Below, piece by piece: positions 1 through 9,864 of a stretch of DNA of 64,000 nt. The notes under the pieces are model-generated. The model did no database searches and was not told the DNA's origin. It saw only the letters and a program-made list of their open reading frames with translations. Within the stretch, counting starts at the first letter, position 1; every line of letters starts with the position of its first letter. Source of the DNA: Saccharopolyspora phatthalungensis (GTDB lineage Bacteria; Actinomycetota; Actinomycetes; Mycobacteriales; Pseudonocardiaceae); the NCBI RefSeq assembly GCF_014203395.1, contig NZ_JACHIW010000001.1, positions 1,550,001 through 1,614,000 on the forward strand, written 5' to 3'. A program made the position numbers and the translations under genes.

Positions 1-858
1 CGAACCCCGCGCGACCCCCCGCTGCCCCCACCTGTCCAAGAACACCCGGAGCGTCTCGCCGAGCCTGGTGCCACCCGAAAAGTCCGGCACGGCCCGGGAA
101 GCCGCCAACAACGCCGCTTCCGGATCGCGCTGCCGGAGCTGCCTGCTCACCCGCGTCATGCGGGTGCCCAGGGTGAAGACCTCGGTGCTGGCCGGCGATC
201 GCCGCACCGCGACGTGCGCGAACCGGAGCAGCGCGTCGGCGTACGGGCTCATCGAACCCGAGACGTCGATCAACAGCACCACCCGGCGGGGCCGACGAGA
301 ACGCCGCTGCCGCGGCAACCGCATCGGCTCACCGCCGGCGCGCAGCAGCTCGCGAAGCGTCGCGCGCGGGCTGAGCGTTCCGCGCTTGCTGCGGCGATGC
401 CGCAGCGCGGGGCGCGTCGGCGGCTCCGGACGCAGCACCGCGAGCATGCGCCGCAGGTGCTCGCGCTCCGCCACACCGAGCTCCGCGAGGTCGCGTCGCC
501 GGAGCACCTCCGCGTCGCTCGCAGCAGCGGCGAGCGGCTTGTCCGCGTCGCCGTCGCCCGCGCCGTCCGCAGCGGAAAGCGCGGCGATCCGCGCCGGACG
601 CGGCAGCGGACGCCCCGGCGACTCGGTGGGCAGGACCGCGACGCCAAACCAGGAGTCGAAGGCCGCGTCGTAGCGCGCGACATCATCCGGTTCGGAGCAC
701 AGCGTTAGGCGGCCGGCCCAGTAGACCGCGGAGCGGTCGTCAAGGCCGACGTGCTCGGTGGCGGCGAGGAATGCCTGGACGCGAGTGGGGCCGCAGGCCA
801 TCCCGGAGTGCCGCAGGGCGCGGGCGAACCCGACCAGCCCGGTCACGGTGTGCTCCAT
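1..858 (-). CDS. VWA domain-containing CoxE-like protein (3' end outside window)
   Basis: The visible 286 codons begin at ATG (858-856), which is preceded by a GGAGG-like Shine-Dalgarno. The reading frame runs off the left edge, so the C-terminus is missing. A metal-ion-dependent adhesion site (MIDAS) motif, DVSGSMS, starts at about residue 198 and is followed by a GGT segment near residue 264; both are typical of von Willebrand factor A domains of the CoxE family. The first 190 residues are Arg/Ala rich, with the low-complexity linker usual in these proteins. It lies 40 bp downstream of a MoxR-type ATPase on the same strand, the standard MoxR-VWA pairing, in which the ATPase is thought to act as a chaperone for assembly or metal-cofactor insertion. 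The client enzyme is not visible. Confidence 0.9.
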   Translation of the reverse strand, partial: MEHTVTGLVGFARALRHSGMACGPTRVQAFLAATEHVGLDDRSAVYWAGRLTLCSEPDDVARYDAAFDSWFGVAVLPTESPGRPLPRPARIAALSAADGAGDGDADKPLAAAASDAEVLRRRDLAELGVAEREHLRRMLAVLRPEPPTRPALRHRRSKRGTLSPRATLRELLRAGGEPMRLPRQRRSRRPRRVVLLIDVSGSMSPYADALLRFAHVAVRRSPASTEVFTLGTRMTRVSRQLRQRDPEAALLAASRAVPDFSGGTRLGETLRVFLDRWGQRGVARGS

Positions 859-891
859 CGGCCCCCTCCTGAACCTTCGGTGTCGCTGGGC

Positions 892-937
892 GGCGACTTC
901 AAGGGAAATCGACGCGCTGATTTCCCTGGAAATCGCC
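892..937. repeat. 46-bp nested palindrome, copy 1 (REPIN-like)
   Basis: Left arm GGCGACTTCAAGGGAAATC, 8-bp centre, right arm GATTTCCCTGGAAATCGCC. The arms are inverted complements apart from a few mismatches, and each arm holds its own GAnTTC/GAAATC dyad. This copy overlaps the 3' end of the moxR gene and lies between it and the downstream VWA gene. Confidence 0.85.
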
Positions 938-1816
938 CACGATGCCCGCCGCGCGGACCCGCTCGGTGTCCTCCCGGTACTTCAGCACCGCGCCCAGCGT
1001 GGTCGCGGCGACCTCGGTGTCCAGTTCGTCCCGGTCGAGCGCCTGCAACGCCTGCGCCCAGTCCAGCGCCTCGGCCACCCCGGGCGGCTTCAGCAGCTCC
1101 ATCTGCCGCATCCGCTGCACCGCCGCGGCCACCTGCTCCGCCAGCCGGCTCTCCAGGCCCGGCAGGCGACGGCGCAGGATCGCCACCTCCCGATCCAGGT
1201 CCGGGTGCTCCAGCCAGTGGTAGAGGCAGCGGCGCTTCAGCGCGTCGTGCACCTCGCGGGTCCGGTTTGAGGTCAGGACCACGATCGGCGGTTCCGGCGC
1301 CGTCACCACTCCGAACTCCGGAATGGTCACCGCGTATTCCGACAGCACCTCCAGCAGGAACGCCTCGAATTCGTCGTCGGCTCGGTCGATCTCGTCGACC
1401 AGCAGCACGCAAGGCGCCTCCTGCAACGCGCGCAACAACGGCCGCGCCAGCAGGAACCTCGGGGTGTACAGGGAGGACTCGGCGGCGTCGGCGTCCAGCT
1501 CGCCCCCGGAAGCCGCCTCCAGGGTGCGCAGGTGCAGCAGTTGACGCGGAAAGTCCCAGTCGTAGAGCGCCTGCGCGGCGTCGATCCCCTCATGGCACTG
1601 CAGCCGGATCAGGTTCACCCCGAGCGCCGTGGCCAGGGCCTGCGCCAACGCGGTCTTGCCGGTGCCGGGTTCGCCCTCGCACAGCAGCGGGCGACGCATC
1701 CGCATCGCCAGGAACGCCGCCGTCGCGATTCCTTCGTCGGGCAGGTACCCGGTCTCATCCAGTGCCTTCGCGACCTCGGCCGGGGACTTCATCTGGAGCG
1801 CGTCATCCACCGCCAT
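899..1816 (-). CDS. MoxR-type AAA+ ATPase
   Basis: A 305-residue AAA+ ATPase of the MoxR family. Walker A GEPGTGKT lies at residues 48-55 and Walker B VLLVDE at about 137-142, followed by the IDRAD segment typical of the family. MoxR proteins remodel protein complexes together with VWA-domain partners, and a CoxE-like VWA gene follows 40 bp downstream. The start is ATG at 1816. The C-terminal tail and the stop codon are supplied by a 46-bp palindromic element (892-937): the last 12 or so residues read GDFQGNQRVDFP and TGA lies in the distal arm. This suggests that an element insertion replaced the original end of the gene. The substrate of the pair is unknown. Confidence 0.93.
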   Translation of the reverse strand: MAVDDALQMKSPAEVAKALDETGYLPDEGIATAAFLAMRMRRPLLCEGEPGTGKTALAQALATALGVNLIRLQCHEGIDAAQALYDWDFPRQLLHLRTLEAASGGELDADAAESSLYTPRFLLARPLLRALQEAPCVLLVDEIDRADDEFEAFLLEVLSEYAVTIPEFGVVTAPEPPIVVLTSNRTREVHDALKRRCLYHWLEHPDLDREVAILRRRLPGLESRLAEQVAAAVQRMRQMELLKPPGVAEALDWAQALQALDRDELDTEVAATTLGAVLKYREDTERVRAAGIVGDFQGNQRVDFP

Positions 1817-2163
1817 GCCGCCGAGCGTAGGCGAACTACCGGCCGCAAGGCGATCAGCCGATCATCCGATAACGAGTTCCCCCACCGCGTGGATCACTGT
1901 GTCACCTGCCAAGGCCGGGATCGGCTGCCGACCGCCTGCGCAGATCACGTTCCGGAACGGGCTCTAGGTTCTGTTTATAAGCGGCGTAAGCCGCTTGCGG
2001 TGTGGGACTCAGCTTGCACCGCCGCGGGTTCTCAGGCGTCGCCTGGCGAGGACAGCCCCAGCGCCGCGTATTGGGCATACATAAGTCGGGGATCCCGGAG
2101 CCCAGGCGGCGTCTGAGGTTGCGCTACCTGCACCGCTAAGCACACCAGTTTTTGAAACACTCT
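1817..2163. other. Intergenic region between moxR and the IS element
   Basis: I find no convincing gene. The first about 60 bp carry the minus-strand upstream region of moxR. At 1979-1996 a short dyad (AAGCGGC, 4-nt loop, GCCGCTT) is followed by about 150 bp that on the minus strand can be read as short peptides (for example MYAQYAALGLSSPGDA) ending in stops. This could be a remnant of the 3' end of a lost gene or an older insertion; I cannot identify it. Confidence 0.4.
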
Positions 2164-2338
2164 CTAGGTGGCTGGTGTCGAACGGGGTTTTGAGGTGTTT
2201 GCTCTGGTCTTAGCGTGGCGGGCGGTGGGTGTGATTGCCGATCGTTTTCGAGTGTGGTCGGTGGGTTTGTGTGTCGCGTGTGCCGGTTATCGGTGGGGAG
2301 GACGTGTGGTGTTGGTGATGGGCTGGGCGTTGGTCTGG

Positions 2339-4053
2339 TCAGGCGGTCGTCACGGCCCATCCGCCTGCCTTGCGGGTTATCCCGAGCACGCCCAGTCGAG
2401 CGAGGTTGACCGCGGCGGCCAGCAGCGAGAAATCAGCGGCCACTTTCCGCAGTCCTCGGACACGGGCCCGTCGTCCGCCGTGGCGGTGGCGCATCAGGTG
2501 GCCGATCTTGCGTTCGACTTTGGGCCTGGTGGCGCGGTAGTCAGCCTTCCAGGCGGGGTCGGTCTGGCGGGCACGACCGGCGGCCAGTGCGGCTTCGTGG
2601 GGGCTGATGGTGATGGTGCGGCCGGTCTTGGCGGTGGTGCACTGTGCGGCCAGCGGGCAGGTGGCGCACACGACGCCGAAGTTGGCCGCCCCAGCGTGAC
2701 GCTCACGGGCGCGAATGGGTGCGGTATGCCCGGCCGGGCAGGTCACGGTCTGCTGCTCAAGGTCGATATCGAAACGGTCCTTGGGAAAATGGCCTTTCAC
2801 CGCAGCCGGCGGTTGCACCTTGAGCCCATTGTGGATCCCATTCTCGTCCAGCCTTTCCAGCAATTCCCCCGCCCCATAGGCCGCATCCCCATATACCGCG
2901 GCCTGACCCTCATCCCCGGCTTCGGCTTCGGCTTCGGCTTCGGCTTCGGCTTCGGCTTCGGCTTCGGCTTCGGCTTCGGCTTCGGCTTCGGCTTCGGCTT
3001 CGGCTTCGGCTTCGGCTTGGCTTCGGCTTCGGCTTCGGCTTCGGCTTCGGCTTCGGAGGGCAGGATGTCGGACAGGAGGGTCTCGGCGGTCTCGGCGTCG
3101 CCGCTGTTGCCGGGGGTGACTTCGGTGGCGGTGACGATCTCACTGTCGGGGTCGATGGCGAGATGTCCTTTGTAGCCGTCGAAACCGCGGGCCTGCGTTT
3201 TGTGGCCATGGCGGGTTTCGGGATCGACGGTGGAGATGACCCGGTCCGGGGCGACCCGGCGGGCGATCCGGAACACCCCGTCGCTGTCTTCGGTCAGGTC
3301 CTGGCCCAGCACCGTGGCCAGCAGGCGCGCGGCCTCATCCACGCACTTGGTCCACTTCTGGCCTTCCATCAGGGTCAGCATCGCGAACCCGTCCCGGGCC
3401 CGGGAGTCGATCAACGCCTCCCGGGCGGCCTGGTCGTCCCAGTCGATCAGGGGTTTGCCCGCTCCGGCGTAGTCATCTCCGGAGGTGAGCACCGCCCGCA
3501 ACCGGGCGGCCAGTCCGGCCTCAGCGGTGGCCAGCAGACCACGGATCGCCGAGCGGATCAGGGTGATGGTGTCCATCGTCGCGACCGCGTCATACAACGG
3601 GGTCGAGTCCAGCACCCTCCTGCACCCGACCAGACCCGCCTGACGCGCGACATCCAGCACCGTCTCGAAGATCCGGTCCGGCCGAGCCGAGCGGGCCAAC
3701 CGGGCCCGCATGTCCACCAGCACGGTGTGCACGAACCCCGGATAGTCGAAATCCAGGCCACCGGCGGCGTACTTCCAGCGCGTGTCAAATGCGAACCGCT
3801 CCACCGCCTCCCGATCCGACAGGCCCTCGACACGCTGCAACACCATCACCACCGCCACGATCATCGGCGGCACCGACCGGCGACCCACATCGGTGAACAG
3901 ATCCGCGAACATCTCATCCGGGAACAGACTGAAGCACTCCCGATGCAACACCCCATAAATCGAACCCGCCGCGACCCGGCCCTCACAGTAATCCACCGTC
4001 GATCGCAGCAGATCACCCTGCCGCGGCGCGCGTCCCAACGTCACCCCCGACAT
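2339..4053 (-). pseudogene. IS1182-like transposase, frameshifted within a hexanucleotide tract
   Basis: The N-terminal part (from ATG at 4053) reads as a DUF772/IS1182-type transposase: FSLFPDEMF near the start, the DSTPLYDA block, and the DPE...GFDGYKGH region. The C-terminal part, in another frame, holds the CPAGHTA and CATCPLAAQC Cys motifs and ends at 2339. The two frames meet inside a GGCTTC (minus strand GAAGCC) repeat at 2918-3056 in which one unit has lost a base (GGCTT at 3014-3018). Upstream the tract encodes Glu-Ala repeats; after the deletion it encodes Lys-Pro repeats and then unrelated sequence. Restoring the base would join both halves into one protein of about 570 residues. 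As it stands the transposase is probably inactive unless ribosomes slip in the tract. Confidence 0.88.
2918..3056. repeat. Hexanucleotide microsatellite (GGCTTC)n inside the transposase gene
   Basis: Sixteen perfect GGCTTC units from 2918, one 5-nt unit at 3014-3018, six further perfect units from 3019, and a trailing GG. It encodes alternating Glu-Ala in one minus-strand frame and Lys-Pro in the next. Slipped-strand expansion of a short Glu-Ala linker is the likely origin. Confidence 0.95.
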
Positions 4054-4158
4054 CCTGCCAAACGATCACCCCGACGGAACACCGACACACCCCGATCCTT
4101 AGCAACCCAAAACACCAGCCACCTAGCTAGGATCGCTGGGGGTTCGGAGAGGTGGTGC

Positions 4159-4716
4159 ATGAGCCGGTTCAGCGGGTTTCCCGCACACGTCGAGACACAC
4201 GTCGGCCGGGTCCGCGGCGCCGACGGCCGGGATGCCAACGGGCGCGAACGCAACTATCACCTCGTCTACTGCGACCACCCCGACGGCGCGCACGTCTCGG
4301 TCCTGACCAGCGGTTTGCGCGACCGCACCGCTGGCGCACCGCTGCCGCAGGAACTGGTATGCACGTTGCGGGCGGAGCAGGAGCGCTACGCGCGACACCT
4401 CACCGCCGTGGTCGCCGAACTGCTGACCGAGAGCAACAGCCGCGTCGGCTACGGCGCGCTCATCATGAACGACCGGATCCTGTTGCCGGACACCGAGATC
4501 TGCGGGGCCCTGGCCGCGCCGCACCCCTACCTCGGCGACGCCTTCGACGTCCTGCTGGATGGCAGCGGTCGACCGGTCCTGCAGCTCATCACGCTGATCC
4601 CGATCACCCGCGGCGAGGCGCAACTAGTGGCCCGCTACGGCCGCGATGCCCTGTACGACGCCTGGGAGCAGGAGAGCAGCAACCTGCTCGACATCCACCG
4701 TCCCTCGGCCGCCTGA
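4159..4716 (+). CDS. Suppressor-of-fused (SUFU) domain protein
   Basis: A 185-residue protein starting at ATG 4159, 8 bp after a GGAGAGG ribosome-binding site. It matches the bacterial SUFU-domain family: the central YGALIMNDRILLPDTE-like segment and the C-terminal LITLIPITRGEAQL...LLD block are characteristic. SUFU-like proteins in bacteria are often immunity proteins or orphan regulators; no toxin gene lies beside it here, so its role is unknown. No signal peptide or membrane segment is visible, so it is probably cytoplasmic. The gene begins only 32 bp from the right end of the insertion sequence, so its original upstream region may have been displaced. Confidence 0.82.
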   Translation: MSRFSGFPAHVETHVGRVRGADGRDANGRERNYHLVYCDHPDGAHVSVLTSGLRDRTAGAPLPQELVCTLRAEQERYARHLTAVVAELLTESNSRVGYGALIMNDRILLPDTEICGALAAPHPYLGDAFDVLLDGSGRPVLQLITLIPITRGEAQLVARYGRDALYDAWEQESSNLLDIHRPSAA

Positions 4717-4835
4717 GGCATTTCTCGCGTTTCGAAGGTCCGGGTGCCGCATCAGGGGTCGGCGCGGGACGACTCCGGGGCGGCTCGGGGTCGTTCCCCG
4801 AGGTCCCGCTGCTTGCCGGAGCGCAGGCTAGGAGC

Positions 4836-5084
4836 ATGACTGAGAACTTCTCCAGCATCGACAGCGCCCAGACCACCGATACCGGGACCACCGAGCGGCA
4901 GGTGCGGAGGTTCCGGCGCGACCGGGACGACGCCATGATCGCCGGGCTCTGCAGCGGCGCGGCCAAGACGCTCGGCGTGGACGCCACGATCATCCGCGTC
5001 CTGCTGGTCGCCGCCACCCTGCTCGGCTTCGGCATGGGGATCGTGATCTACCTCGTCTGCTGGCTGATCGTCCCGCAGGAATGA
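4836..5084 (+). CDS. PspC-domain small membrane protein
   Basis: An 82-residue protein beginning at ATG 4836 with AGGAGC just upstream. Residues about 27-80 form a PspC domain: the IAGLCSGAAKTLGVD segment followed by one or two hydrophobic helices ending in WLIVPQE. PspC-domain proteins sit in the cytoplasmic membrane and, in some bacteria, take part in envelope-stress responses. The N-terminal 25 residues are Ser/Thr rich. It is a single-domain protein without a fused sensor kinase, and no other Psp genes are adjacent. A long longer-frame start upstream is possible but lacks a good ribosome-binding site. Confidence 0.85.
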   Translation: MTENFSSIDSAQTTDTGTTERQVRRFRRDRDDAMIAGLCSGAAKTLGVDATIIRVLLVAATLLGFGMGIVIYLVCWLIVPQE

Positions 5085-5123
5085 CCCTCGGGGCGGCCGG
5101 ACTCCGATTCCCCATCGCGCCGT

Positions 5124-7112
5124 TTAGCGGATGTTGGGCGCCTGTTCGATAAAGGTGTCGAGGACGCCGTCGGCCACGAGGACCTGGCCCTGGGGTCGAA
5201 CCTCGCCGGGCAGGGTGCGGATCTGCTTGGCCTGATCCGCGAACTGCTGTGCCGCGGTGAAGCGCCCGGAGGCACTCGCCTCGTCGCCCTTCGCCCGAGC
5301 CTGCAAGCCGTCGATCGTGGCCAGCAACGATTTGCCCCAGAGTTCGGTGGCAGTCAGCCACGGCCGCACATCGGAAACGAAGTCCGCCGGCGCGCCCGCA
5401 CCGATCCGCGCCGGCGCATCCGCGATCGCCTGTGCGTACCCGCGCATCTGCTGCACCGCGCCCGCGCGGTCGCCGCCGTCCCAGCGGTCGCGAAACTCCG
5501 TGATCTGCCGCGCCAACTCCGGCGCCGGCGGCAGCCACGGCCGCCCGCTGGCCAGCGGCGCCATGTGCTCCAGGTCGAAGAACACCATCAGCGCCGCAAC
5601 ACTCGCCGGGTCCGGCATTCCGTCGGCCGCCTGCTTCCCGGCCAGGTACTCGGCTGCCGCCCGCCAGGCCCGCTGCGGGTCGAAAGCCGCGTCGTTCCAG
5701 GCGAAATCGGCTGCACCCAGCTCCACGACCTTGCTCGCCGCAGCCTGGTTCATCGGGTTCACGACAACGCCGGCGAGTTGCCCGCTCAACCCTCGTTCGC
5801 GCTTGTCGTACGGGCCGAGCATTACCCGCCCGGCGGAGCCGTCGAAGTCGTTGACCGGGTAGTTGTCCCACAGGAAGACCTTGCGCCCCCAGACCTGTTC
5901 GGCCTTTTGCGCGTCGGAGACGGTGATCTGCCGGGGAATCACGCCGTCGCCGGTCCACATCACCAGCACCCGCGGGTCGAGCGCCGACCGGATCGCCGTC
6001 TTGTACGCCGAATCCTCCACGTCGGAGTACTCGGTCGGCACGAACTGCAGCGGCGCCACACCGGGGTGGGTGTCGATGAATTCGCGCTGCACGCGGTTGA
6101 GCAACTCCGCCTGCGCCCGTCCGGCCGCGCCTTCGGACGGCCTGCCGTACTTCGCCTCATCACCAGGGCAGTTCCAGCGGGTGTAGGAAATGTCGTCCAG
6201 CGGCACGGAGAAGTCGCGCACCCCCGAGTCGTACATCGCCTGCAGCTTGGCCGCCAGCGCGCGGAAGTCGGCGTCATCGCTGTAGCAGATCGACGTGCCC
6301 GGCGAGAGCGCGAAGGTGAACTTCACGTGGTGCGCTTCGGCCTGCCGGATCAGCTCCTGCACCCGGGCGAGTTCGTCCGGCGGATACGCCTCACGCCATT
6401 TCTCCCGGTGGTACGGGTCGTCCTTGGGCGCGTAGATGTAGGTGTTCAGCTTGACATCGCCGTAGAAGGCCAACTGGTCCATGCGTTCGGCGTGCGTCCA
6501 GGGCGGCCCGTAGAAGCCTTCGACGGTGCCGCGCAGCGGCATCAACGGATGGTCCACGATGCCGACCCCGGCGATGCGGCCCGGCGAGGCGATCTGCCGC
6601 AGCGTCTGCACGCCGTAGTAGGCACCGGCGGCATCGGAGGCTCCGATGAACAGGGTCGGGGTGCCGTCACCACGCCCGGCCAGCACGTATCCCTCGGCGG
6701 GCAGCGGCGCCGGCGCGGCGTAGTTCAAGTCCTGCAGCCCTTTCACCACCGACGGCGATACGCGGTCGCCGATGCGGATGCTCAGCGTGGCGTCCTCGGC
6801 GCGCGGCCCGGGATTTCGCACCACCACGTCACCGGCCCCCGCCTGCCGCAGCACCTGTTCGGCGAGGTCGCGGGTCGGTTGGTCGACCATCGGGTCGACG
6901 ACCACTTCGACCTTGCCCCGCACGGGGATGTCATCACCGAGCCGTTTCATTTCCCGCGGCTGCGGCGTGACCTGCGGCAGTCCGGTCGCGGGCAGCGACG
7001 GCGGCGGCGCCGTCGGTGTCGGCGCCTGCGGCGCAGTGTTCGTGCAACCCGCCAGCACGGCGCACAGGAGCGTCGCGACCGAGGCCGACCGCCGGGCATT
7101 TCGAACGAGCAT
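5124..7112 (-). CDS. Secreted GH84-type beta-N-acetylglucosaminidase lipoprotein
   Basis: A 662-residue protein. The ATG at 7112 is chosen because AGGAGT precedes it and the resulting N-terminus is a lipoprotein signal (hydrophobic stretch then LAGC). Residues about 40-170 resemble the GH20b-like domain that precedes GH84 catalytic domains. The catalytic barrel begins at RGTVEGFYGPPW and contains the acidic pair Asp306-Asp307 in PLDDIS, the catalytic pair expected for GH84 substrate-assisted hydrolysis. It is therefore predicted to release N-acetylglucosamine from glycans outside the cell, anchored by lipid. The C-terminal third is Ala rich and helical. This suits an organism that also carries a DasR-type amino-sugar regulator and a sugar kinase about 27 kb away. 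Confidence 0.9.
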   Translation of the reverse strand: MLVRNARRSASVATLLCAVLAGCTNTAPQAPTPTAPPPSLPATGLPQVTPQPREMKRLGDDIPVRGKVEVVVDPMVDQPTRDLAEQVLRQAGAGDVVVRNPGPRAEDATLSIRIGDRVSPSVVKGLQDLNYAAPAPLPAEGYVLAGRGDGTPTLFIGASDAAGAYYGVQTLRQIASPGRIAGVGIVDHPLMPLRGTVEGFYGPPWTHAERMDQLAFYGDVKLNTYIYAPKDDPYHREKWREAYPPDELARVQELIRQAEAHHVKFTFALSPGTSICYSDDADFRALAAKLQAMYDSGVRDFSVPLDDISYTRWNCPGDEAKYGRPSEGAAGRAQAELLNRVQREFIDTHPGVAPLQFVPTEYSDVEDSAYKTAIRSALDPRVLVMWTGDGVIPRQITVSDAQKAEQVWGRKVFLWDNYPVNDFDGSAGRVMLGPYDKRERGLSGQLAGVVVNPMNQAAASKVVELGAADFAWNDAAFDPQRAWRAAAEYLAGKQAADGMPDPASVAALMVFFDLEHMAPLASGRPWLPPAPELARQITEFRDRWDGGDRAGAVQQMRGYAQAIADAPARIGAGAPADFVSDVRPWLTATELWGKSLLATIDGLQARAKGDEASASGRFTAAQQFADQAKQIRTLPGEVRPQGQVLVADGVLDTFIEQAPNIR

Positions 7113-7221
7113 GACTCCTACCTCGACTGGATTACCACCGACCCCCAGGAGATCACACGCCGGTTCCGGCCGCCCCCGCACCCGAAACCAGACCCGGACA
7201 AAGAACAATGCGGTGGAGGTT

Positions 7222-7887
7222 TCAGGCGGTAGCGAGCAGGTCCCGCCAGGTGCGCACCCGTTGCGCCCGCACCGACCCGTCGGCGCGGGCGCCGGTGCCG
7301 ATGTGGAAGGCACGCGCACCGCAAGCCCGCAGGTCGGGCACGTGCTCCTCGCGCAGACCGCCGCCGACGAGCAGCGTCACGCCGTCGATGTCCTGCCGCG
7401 CGGCGAGTTCCCGCAGGTCGGCAAGGCCATCGTCGACTCCGCCGGGGGCGCCGGCGGTGAGCACGGTGTCCGGGCCGAGGGACACCGCGTGGTCCCAGGC
7501 CAGCCGGTACTGGGCGGCGTGATCCAGTGCTCGGTGAAAGGTCCACGGGCAGCCGTCGAGCTCGGCGAGCACGTCGCGGGTGGCGCCGACATCGACCTGG
7601 TCGTAGGCGTCGAGGAACCCGAGCACGAACTGCTCCGCGCCGGCCGCACGCAGCTCCCCCACCCGCCGGCGCAAGACCTCGACGTCCGCGGCGAACCCAG
7701 GCTCATCACGCACCATGACGCGCACCGGCAGGTCCGTGGCCGTGAGCACGCTGCGCACGGTGGTCTGGTCCGGTGTGAGGCCGCCGACGGCGGGGTCCCG
7801 CACCAGCTCCAGCCGGTCGGCACCGCCCGCCTGCGCGGCCTCGGCATCGGCGGCGTCCAGCACGATCACTTCCAACAGCGCGCCCAT
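7222..7887 (-). CDS. cutC: CutC family protein
   Basis: A 221-residue TIM-barrel protein of the CutC family. It shows the conserved early LEVIVLDAADAEAAQAGGADRLEL-type segment, VRVMVRDEPG in the middle, FHRALD (catalytic-site-like His/Arg) and the LTAGAPGGVDDGL block. CutC was named for copper tolerance in Escherichia coli but its biochemical activity is not settled. The gene lies between groEL and the GH84 gene on the same strand and is separated from groEL by a strong hairpin, so it probably has its own promoter. The start at 7887 gives the usual N-terminus. Confidence 0.88.
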   Translation of the reverse strand: MGALLEVIVLDAADAEAAQAGGADRLELVRDPAVGGLTPDQTTVRSVLTATDLPVRVMVRDEPGFAADVEVLRRRVGELRAAGAEQFVLGFLDAYDQVDVGATRDVLAELDGCPWTFHRALDHAAQYRLAWDHAVSLGPDTVLTAGAPGGVDDGLADLRELAARQDIDGVTLLVGGGLREEHVPDLRACGARAFHIGTGARADGSVRAQRVRTWRDLLATA

Positions 7888-7926
7888 ACCCGCACCGTAA
7901 CCGCACCGCGCCGGACATCGCGAACG

Positions 7927-7963
7927 TTCGAAGGGCCGCCCCCAGCGGGGACGGCCCTTCGAA
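7927..7963 (-). terminator. Terminator hairpin downstream of groEL
   Basis: A 12-bp perfect stem TTCGAAGGGCCG (7927-7938) pairs with CGGCCCTTCGAA (7952-7963), extended by CCCC/GGGG. It starts 18 bp after the groEL stop. There is no clear U tract, as is common in actinomycetes. Confidence 0.75.
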
Positions 7964-7980
7964 AATGACAGCGGCGCGGA

Positions 7981-9864
<1,884 letters not shown>

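Larger units (their letters stand above)
2164..4126. mobile_element. IS1182-family-like insertion sequence
   Basis: The boundaries are a 15-bp perfect inverted repeat: CTAGGTGGCTGGTGT at 2164-2178 and its complement at 4112-4126. The outermost CTAG at each end could instead be a 4-bp palindromic target duplication, in which case the element body is 2168-4122. The only gene is a broken transposase on the minus strand. About 170 bp of non-coding DNA lie at the left end and about 60 bp at the right. The right boundary abuts the promoter region of the SUFU-domain gene. Family assignment rests on the transposase sequence. Confidence 0.85.

Noticed and set aside
2918..3056. Possible CRISPR array
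   Set aside because: The tract is a 6-bp tandem repeat without spacers; no cas genes are present.
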